NCBI RefSeq assembly: GCF_000250675.2
Contig: NC_018681.1
Location: forward strand, 1,550,001 to 1,614,000
DNA length: 64,000 nt
Reading direction: 5' to 3'
Source: Nocardia brasiliensis ATCC 700358
GTDB lineage: Bacteria; Actinomycetota; Actinomycetes; Mycobacteriales; Mycobacteriaceae
Positions 1-9,077 of this stretch are shown piece by piece. How positions within the stretch are numbered: position 1 is the stretch's first letter; the number at the start of each line of letters is the position of its first letter. The notes below the pieces were generated by a model, which was not told the DNA's origin, ran no database searches, and saw nothing but the letters and a program-made list of their open reading frames with translations. The translations under genes were made by a program, and so were the position numbers.

Positions 1-948
1 GCCCCCGGGCCGGTCGAAGCCCTGCAATTGCGGCAACTGCCGGTGCCGGTGCCCCGATCAGGTGAAGTGCTGATCCAGGTAAAAGCATTCGGGCTCAACC
101 GATCCGAGCTGCACACCAGACTCGGCCTGGCGGAAGGAGTGACTTTTCCGCGGGTGCCGGGTATCGAGGCGACGGGGGTCGTCGCCGCTTGTCCCGGCGG
201 CGAATTCGCGGTCGGCAGTCAGGTGATGGCGATGATGGGCGGCATGGGCCGCACCTTCGACGGCGGGTACGCCGAATACACGTGTGTCCCGGCCGGTCAG
301 GTGCTTTCGTTCACCAGCTCGCTGGCTTGGCCCATCCTCGGCGCTGTCCCGGAGATGCTGCAAACCGCCTACGGTTCTTTGACCATCGGCCTCGATGGTC
401 AACCGGGGCAGTCGATCCTGATCCGTGGCGGCAGTTCCTCGGTGGGTGCGGCCACTGCCGTGCTGGCCGCCCAGCGCGGCATGACGGTCCTGGCCACCAC
501 CCGGAATCCGGCGAAAGCCGAAGCGCTGCACCGGCTCGGCGTCGATCATGTGCTGATCGATGACGGCGTGGTCGCCGATCAGGTCCGCGAGCTGTTTCCC
601 GACGGTGTCGACGCCGCGCTCGAACTGGTCGGCACTCCGACGCTGCCGGATACCTTGCGCGCCACCAAGGTCCACGGCGTTGTCTGCTTCACCGGGATGC
701 TCTCCAACGAATGGATAGTCGAGAACTTTTATCCCATCGGTTATCTGCCGCAGGGCGTGCGGCTCACCGCCTACGGCGGCGACGCGAGCGACCTCCCGGC
801 AGACATCCTGCAGGGTTTCCTCGATGCCGTGGCAGCCGGCCGCAGCATCGTTCCGGTCGATCGCGTTTTCTCGCTCGATCAGATCCGAGAAGCCCACGAC
901 TACCTGGAATCCGGCGCAGCCACCGGCAAATTGGTTGTCGCGCTGTGA
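1..948 (+). CDS. Quinone oxidoreductase-like zinc-independent alcohol dehydrogenase (5' end cut by window)
   Basis: Medium-chain dehydrogenase/reductase of the NADPH:quinone oxidoreductase type. The GroES-like N-terminal half contains GEVLIQVKAFGLNRSELHTR, and the Rossmann half has the nucleotide-binding stretch IRGGSSSVGAATAVLAA. No catalytic-zinc cysteine cluster is visible, which fits the zinc-free branch. A TTG at 28 could serve as a start, but the same frame is open to base 1 and reads like the usual N-terminus of the family (GPVEALQLRQLPVPVP). The gene therefore very probably begins upstream of the window. It ends with TGA at 946-948. The substrate cannot be told from sequence. Confidence 0.85.
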   Translation, partial: APGPVEALQLRQLPVPVPRSGEVLIQVKAFGLNRSELHTRLGLAEGVTFPRVPGIEATGVVAACPGGEFAVGSQVMAMMGGMGRTFDGGYAEYTCVPAGQVLSFTSSLAWPILGAVPEMLQTAYGSLTIGLDGQPGQSILIRGGSSSVGAATAVLAAQRGMTVLATTRNPAKAEALHRLGVDHVLIDDGVVADQVRELFPDGVDAALELVGTPTLPDTLRATKVHGVVCFTGMLSNEWIVENFYPIGYLPQGVRLTAYGGDASDLPADILQGFLDAVAAGRSIVPVDRVFSLDQIREAHDYLESGAATGKLVVAL

Positions 949-1195
949 GTTCCGCCTGGAACAGGGAGAAGGGTGGTGGACAGGGTTCGAGTAACGGGCA
1001 CGCGCTGCGCCTCGCGCACCCCTCGAACGCGAGTGGACGCGGTCCCGGCCCCCGCCCTCCCGGTCTCGGTTTCCGTGCGGTCCCAGTTCCGCACGGATCA
1101 TCCCTGTCCACCACTGGCGATGGTGTGGTCACATCGATAAAGCAGAATGCCAGCTGTTGTTCAGCAACCGATAAATATCGAATAAACGTTCGTTA

Positions 1196-4150
1196 TTACG
1201 TGCCCGCCGACTCGGCGTTTTGCCCGCCGGTGCCGAACAGCCGGTCGATGGTCGGCGCCGAGAGTCCGGCGCGGCGAAAGATCTCGGCCGCCTCGCGGAA
1301 CTCCTGCTCGGCGCGCGCCCGCCTGCCCTGCGCGGCGAGCGCGGCCGCGTGCAAGGCCATCGCGCGAGCGCGATCGATCGGATCGGCGGCTTTGGTCAGC
1401 AGGTGCAGCGCGTCCGCCGCGTTCGCCTGCGCCTCGGCCACATTGCCCGCTCGCAGCTGGATCTGGGCCAGCCGGGTGCGGGCCCAGCCCTCCCACAGGC
1501 GTACCCCGTTGCGCTGCGCCGCGTGCACCGCATCGGTGCCGAGTTCGATCGCGCGACCGTGCTCGCCGCGCATCGACAGCGTCGCGGCGAGCTCATGGGT
1601 GGCCCAGCCGAGCGCCACCGGGTTCGACGATTCCCGCGCCAGCGCGATCGCCCGGCCCGCCATCCGCACCGCTTCCTCGTATTGCCCTGCCTCGCAGTAG
1701 GTCCGAGTGACCAGGGCCAGGCACCAGGCCTCCATCGACCGGTCGCCGAGCGCGCGGGTCAGTTCGGTCGCGTGCTCGAAATGTCGATGCGACGCCTCGG
1801 CATCGCCGAGCCGCCGGGCGGCGACGCCGAGCAACACCGAGGCGAGCACCGAGAGCCTGCGATCGACATCGCTCGTCGTCGGGCCCGAGACCGCGCGCAG
1901 ATGCGGCAGGCTCGCCTCGACCTCCCCGAGTCCCACCTGGAGCAGCGCACCGAGTGCGGTCCTGATCCGTCGCTCCGCGCCGTGGTTGTCCTCGGCAATG
2001 GCGGTGTCCAGCAACGATTCCAGCGCGCGGGACAGCTCCCGGGCCCGGGTACCCGCGTCCATCAGTTCGGCCATCACCCAGGCGAGGTCGGCCGCTACCT
2101 CCAGCGCGCGTCCGCCGATGCGGGCCGCCTGCTGATGCAGCGCGATCACGACGGGGCGCTCGATGTCGTTCCACGCCTGGCCATCCGAGCCGCCGCAGAA
2201 CGCGCGACCGGCCGCGGTGGTCGGGACGAGCAGACGGGCCGTGTTGCTGTAGTCGATCGCGCTGAGCAGATTGCGCGCACTCGCGAGGTGGTAGTCGAGC
2301 ACGCGGACGAGTACAGCCGATTCGTCCTCGTCGGCCAGTCCGCACGCGAAAAGCCGTAGCAGATCGTGGAATCGGTAGCGGCCGGGCGTCGTAGTCTCCA
2401 AAAGACTGAGATCGACCAGGGATTCGCATACCTGCTCGGCCTCGGGTTCGGTGAGGCCGAGGATCGCCGCGATACCGTCGACCGACAGGTCGGGCACCTG
2501 CGCGAGCGCCAGCGTGCGAAACGCCTTGGCCTGGCGCTCGGTGAGCTGACCGTAGCCGAGGTGGAACGCGGCCTCCACCGCGAGTTCGCCGGTCTTCAGC
2601 ACGTCCAGCCGGTTCTTCTCGTCGGCCAGCCGCGCCGCGAACGACGCGACCGTCCACTGCGGCCGGACCGCGAGCCGAGCCCCGACGATGCGCACCGCCA
2701 GCGGCAGGAACCCGCACTGGGCCACCACCTCCCGCGCCGACTCCGCCTCGGCGGCGACCCGATCCGCGCCGAGAATGTGCACGAGCAGGGTCGTCGCCTC
2801 CGCCTCGTCGAGCACGTCGAGCCGGGTACGGGTCACCGCGGGTAGTTCGGTGAGCGCGGACCGGCTGGTGATCAGCACCGCGGACCCGGCGAGCAGCGGC
2901 GCCACCTGGTTGTAGTCCCTGGCGTTGTCGAGCACCATCAGGATTCGCTTGCCGGACAGCCTGGTTCGCAGTTCGGCGGCACGCTCGTCGACCGTCGAGG
3001 GGATATCGCCCTCGGCGACGCCGAGAGCCCGGAGGAAGCCGCCGAGCGCGGCGCCGGGGGGAGTGGGCATCGGGTCGACGCCGTGCAGGTTGGCGTACAG
3101 CTGCCCGTCCGGGAACCGATCCCGCACCCGATGTGCCACGTGCAGTGCGAGTGTCGTCTTGCCGACGCCGCCCATGCCGCCGACCGCCGAGATCGCCACG
3201 GCGCTGCCCGCACCGGTCAACTGGTCGGCCAGTTCGGCGACGAGTTGCTCGCGTCCGGTGAAATCGGCGATGTCGGGCGGTAATTGCGCGGGCACGGGGT
3301 CGAGCCCGCGTTCGATGCCCGCAGCCGATCGGGTCGTCGGCTCGAACCCACCGGTCTCGCTCGAGGGCGCGGGATCGGAGCCGCTCCCGGCGATCGCCGG
3401 CATCGCCCCGCGCAGGATCCGCTCGTGCACCACCGACAACTCCGGCCCCGGCTCTACCCCGACCCCGTCGACCAGGGCCCGTCGGGCCTGGGCGTACGCG
3501 TGCAATGCGTCGGACTGCCGCCCGCAGTGATACAGCGCGGTCATCAACAGTGCCCGAAAGCGTTCGCGCAGTGGGTGTTCCTCGATCAGCGGGCCGAGTT
3601 CGGCGACGGCGGCCGAGCTGTGACCGGTCTCGATATCGAGGGCGAGCCGATCCTCCAGGATGGCCAGCCGCCACTGCTCGAGCCGGATCCGTTGCCGTTC
3701 CGCGAACGGTCCCGGCAGTCCACTCAGCGCATTGCCCTGCCATTTGGCCAAGGCGGCAACCAGTTTCGCGCGTGCCGCGGCGGGATCGCGGTCGCGGACC
3801 TGGCCTGCCGCCGCGACGAGCCGCTCCACCTCCGCCACATCGGTGGCCTGGGGTGCGATGCGCAGCGCGTAGCCGTCGCCGACCGAGACCAGCACGGTCG
3901 AGGGAGCCCGGGCCGCGCGGCCGGGCTCGAGGGCGCGGCGCAGCTGCGCGACGTGGGTCCGCAGCGCCGCGATCGCGCGCGGCACCGGCCGCTCGCCCCA
4001 GATCCCCTCGACCAACTCGGCCGCGGTCACCGCGTTTCCGGCACGCAACAGCAGGGCCGCGAGCACGGCCCTGCGCTGCGGAGGTCCCAGGTGCAGCGGC
4101 GCCTCCCCGCGCCACCCCTTGACCTCGCCCAACACCTCGAAATGCACCAA
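1196..4150 (-). CDS. AfsR/SARP-type regulator with BTAD, NB-ARC ATPase and TPR-like repeats
   Basis: 984-residue signal-integrating transcription activator. Residues 1-100 form an OmpR-like winged helix typical of SARPs (GPPQRRAVLAALLL, then AELVEGIWG). Residues 100-250 are the bacterial transcriptional activation domain (EEHPLRERF, GVEPGPEL). An NB-ARC/STAND ATPase follows, with Walker A GGMGGVGKT at residues 324-332 and a Walker B-like ILMVLDNARDY. The last 350 residues are Ala/Leu/Arg-rich helical repeats of TPR type. Length matches AfsR-class regulators (about 950-1000). It lies 140 bp downstream of the MFS gene on the same strand. Its target genes are unknown. Confidence 0.9.
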   Translation of the reverse strand: MVHFEVLGEVKGWRGEAPLHLGPPQRRAVLAALLLRAGNAVTAAELVEGIWGERPVPRAIAALRTHVAQLRRALEPGRAARAPSTVLVSVGDGYALRIAPQATDVAEVERLVAAAGQVRDRDPAAARAKLVAALAKWQGNALSGLPGPFAERQRIRLEQWRLAILEDRLALDIETGHSSAAVAELGPLIEEHPLRERFRALLMTALYHCGRQSDALHAYAQARRALVDGVGVEPGPELSVVHERILRGAMPAIAGSGSDPAPSSETGGFEPTTRSAAGIERGLDPVPAQLPPDIADFTGREQLVAELADQLTGAGSAVAISAVGGMGGVGKTTLALHVAHRVRDRFPDGQLYANLHGVDPMPTPPGAALGGFLRALGVAEGDIPSTVDERAAELRTRLSGKRILMVLDNARDYNQVAPLLAGSAVLITSRSALTELPAVTRTRLDVLDEAEATTLLVHILGADRVAAEAESAREVVAQCGFLPLAVRIVGARLAVRPQWTVASFAARLADEKNRLDVLKTGELAVEAAFHLGYGQLTERQAKAFRTLALAQVPDLSVDGIAAILGLTEPEAEQVCESLVDLSLLETTTPGRYRFHDLLRLFACGLADEDESAVLVRVLDYHLASARNLLSAIDYSNTARLLVPTTAAGRAFCGGSDGQAWNDIERPVVIALHQQAARIGGRALEVAADLAWVMAELMDAGTRARELSRALESLLDTAIAEDNHGAERRIRTALGALLQVGLGEVEASLPHLRAVSGPTTSDVDRRLSVLASVLLGVAARRLGDAEASHRHFEHATELTRALGDRSMEAWCLALVTRTYCEAGQYEEAVRMAGRAIALARESSNPVALGWATHELAATLSMRGEHGRAIELGTDAVHAAQRNGVRLWEGWARTRLAQIQLRAGNVAEAQANAADALHLLTKAADPIDRARAMALHAAALAAQGRRARAEQEFREAAEIFRRAGLSAPTIDRLFGTGGQNAESAGT

Positions 4151-4290
4151 CCGACCTCCCGAACGCTGGGAGTTTACGTGGCGCCGTGGCGCATTGTCCG
4201 GCTCATGCGATCAGTCGCCGCGTGTCCCGTCCGCACGGGGGTGCCGCGGCGGCTGTCGTTGTGCGCGCCGCGGCGCGGTATCCGGCGAGG

Positions 4291-5721
4291 TCAGGTGGCG
4301 GATCGGGTGCTGCGGAAGATCAGCGCCACGACGAAGGTCAGGGCGGCTATACCGCACGCCGCGGCGAACGCCGTGGTGATCCCACTGACCAGTACCTCGT
4401 GCGCCGAGCCGGACGCATCGCGGACCGCGGTGCCGAAGACGGTCACCAGGATCGCCAGGCCGAGCGCCGACCCGGTCTGCTGCAGGGTCTGCATCGCGCC
4501 GCCCGCCGCGCCCGCGTCCTCGCCGGGCACGTTCGCCATGATGATCACGCCCAGCGGCGAGAAGGCCAGGCCGATACCGAGTCCCATCAGTACCATCGCG
4601 GCGAACAGTAGCGGGAAGTATCCGGATTCGGCGGTCAGTTGGGTGAGCAGGACCAGCGCGGACAGCATCAGCGCCGAACCGATCATGGTCACCGGTTTCG
4701 GGCCGAACCGCGGCAGCAGCCGGGGGATCAGCCTGATCATCGTGAACATCAGCACCGCGGTCGGCATGAACGCGAAACCTGTTGCCAGCGCGCTCAACCC
4801 GCGTACCTCCTGGAGGTACTGGGTGAGGAAGAAGAACATCGACATGCCTGCCATCGGGCCGAAGAAGATGTTGGCGTAACCGGCTGCCCGATCGCGGTCC
4901 AGGAACAACCGCAGCGGCAGCAGGGGTTGCGCGGTGCGCAGTTCGATGACCAGGAACGCGGCGAGCAGCAGCAAGCCCGCGGCCAGGGCGATGTCGGTGG
5001 TTTCGCTGCCCCAGCCGTTGGCCGCGGCGCTGATGAATCCGTAGACCAGCACCGTGACACCGGCGGTCGCCGTCACCGCGCCCGGCAGATCGAGGCGCGC
5101 GGGTCTGCGCGGTGCGTCGGGCAGATACCGCAGCGCGAACACGACGACGGCCAGCCCGAACGGCACGTTGATGAACAGGGCCGAGCGCCAGCTCAGCCAT
5201 TCGGTGAGCAGCCCGCCGACGATGAGGCCGATCGCGAAGCCCGCGCTCGACATCCCCGAGAACAGCGCGAGCACACGCATTCTGGCCTTCGGTTCGCTGA
5301 AGGTAGTGGTGAGCAGCGCGAGGGTGTTCGGCCCCGCCATCGCGGCTCCGATGCCTTGCGCGACACGTGCGCCGATCAGCCACGCGGCCGAGGGCGCCAG
5401 CCCACCGGCGAGGGAGGCCACCGTGAACAGGGCCGTCCCGAGGATGAACAGCCTGCGCCTGCCGAACAGGTCGCCGGCGCGACCGCCGAGCAGCAGCAGC
5501 CCGCCGAAGGCGAGGGCGTAGGCGTTGATGACCCAGGACAGCCCGGTCGCGCTGAACTCCAGATCGGTGCGGATGCGCGGCAGCGCGACGTTCATGACGG
5601 TGATGTCGAGGACGATCATCAGCTGGCAGGTCAGCAGGGTGACCAGCACCGAACCCGACCGAAACGGCCTGGTTCCGGCGGTGGACGCGGGTGTACCCGC
5701 GGTAAGGGTGTTCGTGGACAA
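4291..5721 (-). CDS. MFS drug exporter, DHA2 (EmrB/QacA) family
   Basis: Probable proton-driven multidrug efflux permease of the inner membrane, about 476 residues with roughly 14 hydrophobic segments. Diagnostic stretches are ITVMNVALPRI in the first helix, GRAGDLFGRRRLF (motif A loop) and AQGIGAAMAGPNTLALL. I chose the TTG at 5721 because GGAG lies 6 nt upstream and the protein then begins just before the first helix. The open frame runs on to 6201 but that part overlaps the divergent regulator and has no family character. It is divergent from the TetR gene and shares an operator-rich 126-bp spacer with it, so efflux repressed by that TetR protein is the likely arrangement. Confidence 0.9.
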   Translation of the reverse strand: MSTNTLTAGTPASTAGTRPFRSGSVLVTLLTCQLMIVLDITVMNVALPRIRTDLEFSATGLSWVINAYALAFGGLLLLGGRAGDLFGRRRLFILGTALFTVASLAGGLAPSAAWLIGARVAQGIGAAMAGPNTLALLTTTFSEPKARMRVLALFSGMSSAGFAIGLIVGGLLTEWLSWRSALFINVPFGLAVVVFALRYLPDAPRRPARLDLPGAVTATAGVTVLVYGFISAAANGWGSETTDIALAAGLLLLAAFLVIELRTAQPLLPLRLFLDRDRAAGYANIFFGPMAGMSMFFFLTQYLQEVRGLSALATGFAFMPTAVLMFTMIRLIPRLLPRFGPKPVTMIGSALMLSALVLLTQLTAESGYFPLLFAAMVLMGLGIGLAFSPLGVIIMANVPGEDAGAAGGAMQTLQQTGSALGLAILVTVFGTAVRDASGSAHEVLVSGITTAFAAACGIAALTFVVALIFRSTRSAT

Positions 5722-5749
5722 AGAATGCTCCGTCGAGTCGTGAGCTAAA

Positions 5750-5830
5750 CGGAGATAGTCTCCGCTTCCGACGGAGCTATCATATGGAGAGTTTCTCCGT
5801 TTACGCAAGACTAAGCGGAGAGTCCATCCG
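5750..5830. promoter_or_regulatory. Three tandem TetR operator-like palindromes (CGGAGA-N3-TCTCCG)
   Basis: Site 1 (5750-5764) is a perfect palindrome, CGGAGA-TAG-TCTCCG. Site 2 (5785-5799) is TGGAGA-GTT-TCTCCG with one mismatch. Site 3 (5816-5830) is CGGAGA-GTC-CATCCG, with a degenerate right half. They are spaced 35 and 31 bp apart and fill the spacer between the MFS exporter and the TetR gene. The palindromes are seen directly; binding by the adjacent TetR protein is inferred. Confidence 0.75.
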
Positions 5831-5847
5831 TTTCTGCTGGAGGGTTC

Positions 5848-6417
5848 ATGGACGCACCGACGGCGGCACGGCCGATGCGGGCCGATGCGCGGCGCAACTA
5901 TGAACGGATCATCGAGTGCGCGCGCGAGGCGTTTGCGGAGCACGGTCCGCAGGCGCCCCTGGACGACATCGCGCGCCAGGCGCACGTCGGTCCGGGGACG
6001 CTGTACCGGCACTTCCCGAATCGGGACGCGCTGATCGAGGCCGTCTACCGCTCCAGCCTCGAGCAGCTGAGCCGACGCGCCTACGAGCTGCTCGAAACGA
6101 ACTCTCCCGCCGATGCTTTGGCGCAGTGGATGCAAGCCTTGGTGGAGTACGTGATGGACCGGCACAACCTCGTCACGACCTTGAAGGCGGTGATGGACCA
6201 CGAGTCGGAGGTCTTCACCCTGTGTCGCGCAACGATCACCGACGCGGCCGCCGCCCTGCTGCAGCCCGCGCAGGCCGCGGGCGCGATCCGCGCCGACGTC
6301 GAACCGCGCGATCTACTGCGCTTCGGGCACGGTATCGGCGCCGCGTGCGAGAAAACACCCGAGGCCGCTCCGCGCATGCTCGCGGTCACCTTGGACGGCC
6401 TGCGCGCAACGCAATAG
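5848..6417 (+). CDS. TetR family repressor, likely controls the divergent MFS exporter
   Basis: 189 residues. The N-terminal helix-turn-helix spans about residues 15-65, with LDDIARQAHVGPGTLYRHF as the recognition part. The rest is an all-helical ligand-binding domain that is not conserved enough to suggest a ligand. ATG at 5848 follows the ribosome site GGAGG (about 7 nt spacing). It is divergent from the DHA2 exporter and downstream of three palindromic operator-like sites, so autoregulation and exporter control are likely. Its 3' end converges with the AraC gene 20 bp away. Confidence 0.9.
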   Translation: MDAPTAARPMRADARRNYERIIECAREAFAEHGPQAPLDDIARQAHVGPGTLYRHFPNRDALIEAVYRSSLEQLSRRAYELLETNSPADALAQWMQALVEYVMDRHNLVTTLKAVMDHESEVFTLCRATITDAAAALLQPAQAAGAIRADVEPRDLLRFGHGIGAACEKTPEAAPRMLAVTLDGLRATQ

Positions 6418-6437
6418 TTGTTGTCGGGCAGTCGCTT

Positions 6438-7454
6438 TCACGCGCGAGCTACCGAGTGGTCGCGCCGGACCGCGGTTGGCGTCGTGCCCCACCAGCGCCG
6501 GCAGCAGCGGGTGAAGGTCGCCTGCTCCGAGAGGCCGATCAGCGAGGCGACCTGGCTCATCGGCATGTCGGTGGTGGTGAGGTAGCGTCGGGCCTCGGCG
6601 CGGCGCACGTCGTCCAGAATTGCGGCGAACGAGGTGTTCTCGGCGGCCAGCCTGCGTTGCAGAGTGCGCGGGTGCATATTGAGAAGTTTTGCCACGGAGC
6701 CGATTTCGGGTGGAAGGGTGCCGAGCAACTGCTGTACCGCGGCATGGACCTGCGGCACCGCGGAGGCGCCGACCCCGCCTGCCTGCTCGGCCAGAAATGC
6801 CATCGCCAGCCGGTGCAGTTTCTCGTCCCCGCCGCTCAATGGCCGTGTCGGCAGGTCGCGGGGGACGCGAAGCGCCGCGTACGGCCGTTTGATCCGCACC
6901 GGCGCACCGAAGAACTCCTCGTAGCGGGCGAGCGGCGCCGCGGGCTGATACGGCAATTCGACCGAGCGCAGTCCATAACTGCCGTCCACCAGGCGCTGAA
7001 TAGTGCGGTGTACGAACGCGAGTCCCAGATCTGTGGCCTGGGTGGGAATCGCCAGACCTGGTTGGACGCCGTAGCGCAGCGCGATCACGCCGCGGTCGCC
7101 GTACGGGTCCGACTCGCCGGTGAGGGTGAGTGCGCGCGCATGCAGGAACAGATAGCGTGCCGAGCATTCCAGCACGCCGGTCAGTGAAGGGGAATTCCGG
7201 ATGGCCAACGCGAGCGGGCCGAGCATGTCGAGGTCTTGGCGCAGCGAGATGCGCAGGCCGAGGTCGGGGCAGTCCAGCCGGCGCGCCGCCAGTTCCAGCA
7301 CCGAGGCGAGCGCGTGATCGGGGATGAGCAGGTCGTCGGCGTCGAGCGCGGCGACCGGCAACCCGCAGGCGATGGCCAGTTGTTCGGCGTCGCCGCCGAG
7401 CTCCGCGACGGTCGCGCGGAATCCGCGCAGTCCGGCGGAACGGATGACCGACAT
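6438..7454 (-). CDS. AraC family regulator, VirS-like
   Basis: 338 residues. The N-terminal two thirds resemble the arabinose-binding-like domain of the VirS/ArgR group (HALASVLELAARRL, DLGLRISLRQDL, FFGAPVRIK). The C-terminal 90 residues are an AraC double helix-turn-helix (HPRTLQRRLAAENTSFAAIL, then MPMSQVASLIGLSEQATFTR). The length is close to M. tuberculosis VirS (about 340). ATG at 7454 gives the normal N-terminus; the open frame upstream is antisense to the neighbouring gene. It is divergent from a Baeyer-Villiger monooxygenase 69 bp away, the same arrangement as virS and mymA in mycobacteria, so it probably regulates that gene. Confidence 0.88.
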   Translation of the reverse strand: MSVIRSAGLRGFRATVAELGGDAEQLAIACGLPVAALDADDLLIPDHALASVLELAARRLDCPDLGLRISLRQDLDMLGPLALAIRNSPSLTGVLECSARYLFLHARALTLTGESDPYGDRGVIALRYGVQPGLAIPTQATDLGLAFVHRTIQRLVDGSYGLRSVELPYQPAAPLARYEEFFGAPVRIKRPYAALRVPRDLPTRPLSGGDEKLHRLAMAFLAEQAGGVGASAVPQVHAAVQQLLGTLPPEIGSVAKLLNMHPRTLQRRLAAENTSFAAILDDVRRAEARRYLTTTDMPMSQVASLIGLSEQATFTRCCRRWWGTTPTAVRRDHSVARA

Positions 7455-7523
7455 GTCGTACAGAATCAAATAGTTGTCGCGCAAAGTCAAGAAAGCGAGG
7501 GCGCGCCGCAGCACACTGGAACC

Positions 7524-9035
7524 ATGAGTGAGCGCGGCAAGGCCCCGGAACACCTCGATGTCGTGATCGTCGGGGCGGGACTGTCCGGTATCGGCGCGGC
7601 GTACCGGTTGCAGACCGAGTGCCCCGGCAAGACCTACGCCATCATGGAGGCCCGGGCGGCGCTGGGCGGCACCTGGGACCTGTTCCGCTACCCCGGCATC
7701 CGCTCGGACTCCGACATGTTCACCCTCGGATATCCGTTCAAGCCCTGGCGCGACGCCAAATCGATCGCCGACGGACCGTCGATCCTGCGCTACATCGACG
7801 AGACCGCGGCCGAGAACGGCATCGACCGGCACATTCGCTACGGGACCAAAGTGATCGCCGCCGACTGGTCGAGCGAAACCGCCCGCTGGACACTGACTCT
7901 CGAACAGCGCGACGCCGCAGGCGACACCGTGCGGCGCGAGCTGACCTGTGGCTTCCTCTACGCCTGTGCGGGTTACTACAACTACGACCATGGCTACACG
8001 CCTGAATTCCCTGGTCTCTCTTCGTTTTCCGGCCAGGTGGTGCACCCGCAGTTCTGGCCCGAGGAACTCGATTACAGCGGTAAGCGTGTCGTCGTGATCG
8101 GCAGCGGCGCCACGGCGGTCACCCTCGTGCCGTCGATGGCCGATGCCGCCGAGCAAGTGACGATGTTGCAGCGCAGCCCGACCTGGATCAGTGCGGTGCC
8201 GCGGCGGGACAAGCGCGCGGACAAGATCCGCGAACTGCTGCCGCCGAAGCTGGCGCACCGGGTGATCCGGGCCAAGAACATCCTGTTCAGCATCGGCTTC
8301 TACCAGTATTGCCGCCGACGTCCAGAGTCGGCCCGAAACCTGCTGACCCGCTTGAATTTACGCATTCTCGGGGACAAGCAGATGGTGGCCGAGCACTTCA
8401 CCCCCAGCTATAACCCGTGGGACCAGCGCTTGTGCGCCGCCCCGAGCGCGGACTTCTTCCGGGCGCTCAAGAAGGGCAAGGCCGAGGTCGTCACCGATCA
8501 CATCGACACATTTGTGCCGGAGGGGATCCGGCTGCGGTCCGGTCGTGTGCTGCCGGCCGATATCGTGGTCACCGCGACCGGCTTGCAGCTGCTCGCCTTC
8601 GGCGGCATCGCGCCCCGCGTCGATGGCGAAACCGTCGCGCTGGCAGATCAATTCGTCTGGCAGGGCACCATGGTGAGCGGTGTGCCCAACTTCGCCGTGT
8701 GCATCGGTTACACCAACGCCTCGTGGACGCTGCGGGCCGATCTCAGTTCGCGGCTGGTGTGCAAGATCATCAACCACATGGATCGCCGCGGGCAGGCCGC
8801 CGTCGTCCCGAAGCTGGAGGGTGACCTGGTCGAACAGCCGCTGCTGGAACTGACCTCCGGCTACATCCAGCGCGCGATCGGGGCCTTCCCCCGGCAAGGG
8901 GATCGTCGCCCATGGAAGGTCCGGCAGAACTATCTGCTCGACTCCGTCTTCACGCTGCGCACCGATCTGGACAAGACCCTCGCGGCCACCCCGAAATCGG
9001 CGGTGCGGTCCGCTGATCTGGTCACCGCGCCCTGA
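7524..9035 (+). CDS. Baeyer-Villiger type flavin monooxygenase, MymA/EthA-like
   Basis: 503-residue class B flavoprotein monooxygenase that would insert oxygen into ketones, or oxidise S or N, using FAD and NADPH. It has an FAD site GAGLSG at residues 17-22, the Baeyer-Villiger fingerprint FSGQVVHPQFWP (FxGxxxHxxxWP) and a second Rossmann motif VIGSGATAV. ALGGTWDLFRYPGIRSDSDM is typical of the EthA/MymA branch. ATG at 7524 is used because the frame further upstream lies inside the divergent regulator. In mycobacteria the relative of this gene heads a lipid-remodelling operon; here only a small kinase gene follows, so those operon partners are missing locally. Confidence 0.92.
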   Translation: MSERGKAPEHLDVVIVGAGLSGIGAAYRLQTECPGKTYAIMEARAALGGTWDLFRYPGIRSDSDMFTLGYPFKPWRDAKSIADGPSILRYIDETAAENGIDRHIRYGTKVIAADWSSETARWTLTLEQRDAAGDTVRRELTCGFLYACAGYYNYDHGYTPEFPGLSSFSGQVVHPQFWPEELDYSGKRVVVIGSGATAVTLVPSMADAAEQVTMLQRSPTWISAVPRRDKRADKIRELLPPKLAHRVIRAKNILFSIGFYQYCRRRPESARNLLTRLNLRILGDKQMVAEHFTPSYNPWDQRLCAAPSADFFRALKKGKAEVVTDHIDTFVPEGIRLRSGRVLPADIVVTATGLQLLAFGGIAPRVDGETVALADQFVWQGTMVSGVPNFAVCIGYTNASWTLRADLSSRLVCKIINHMDRRGQAAVVPKLEGDLVEQPLLELTSGYIQRAIGAFPRQGDRRPWKVRQNYLLDSVFTLRTDLDKTLAATPKSAVRSADLVTAP

Positions 9036-9065
9036 GCGACGAAACACCGTGCCACCGCCGCGCTC

Positions 9066-9071
9066 TAGGCT
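9066..9071 (+). promoter_or_regulatory. Putative -10 box of a leaderless transcript (TAGGCT)
   Basis: TAGGCT lies 6 nt before the GTG at 9078, with no ribosome-binding site between. This spacing puts the transcription start at or next to the start codon. The same arrangement is seen before 9599, 54730 and 57437. Confidence 0.5.
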
Positions 9072-9077
9072 GAACCG

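Noticed and set aside
58..1101. Minus-strand frame of 347 codons opposite the oxidoreductase gene.
   Set aside because: Arg/Gly/His-rich composition without domain character; the plus strand encodes a recognisable enzyme.
1220..4879. Long plus-strand frames opposite the SARP/NB-ARC and MFS genes.
   Set aside because: Shadow frames; both opposite genes have clear domains, and the frames run across gene boundaries.
5722..6201. N-terminal extension of the MFS frame by 160 codons.
   Set aside because: It overlaps the divergent TetR gene and the operator region. TTG 5721 has a ribosome site and begins at the first membrane helix.
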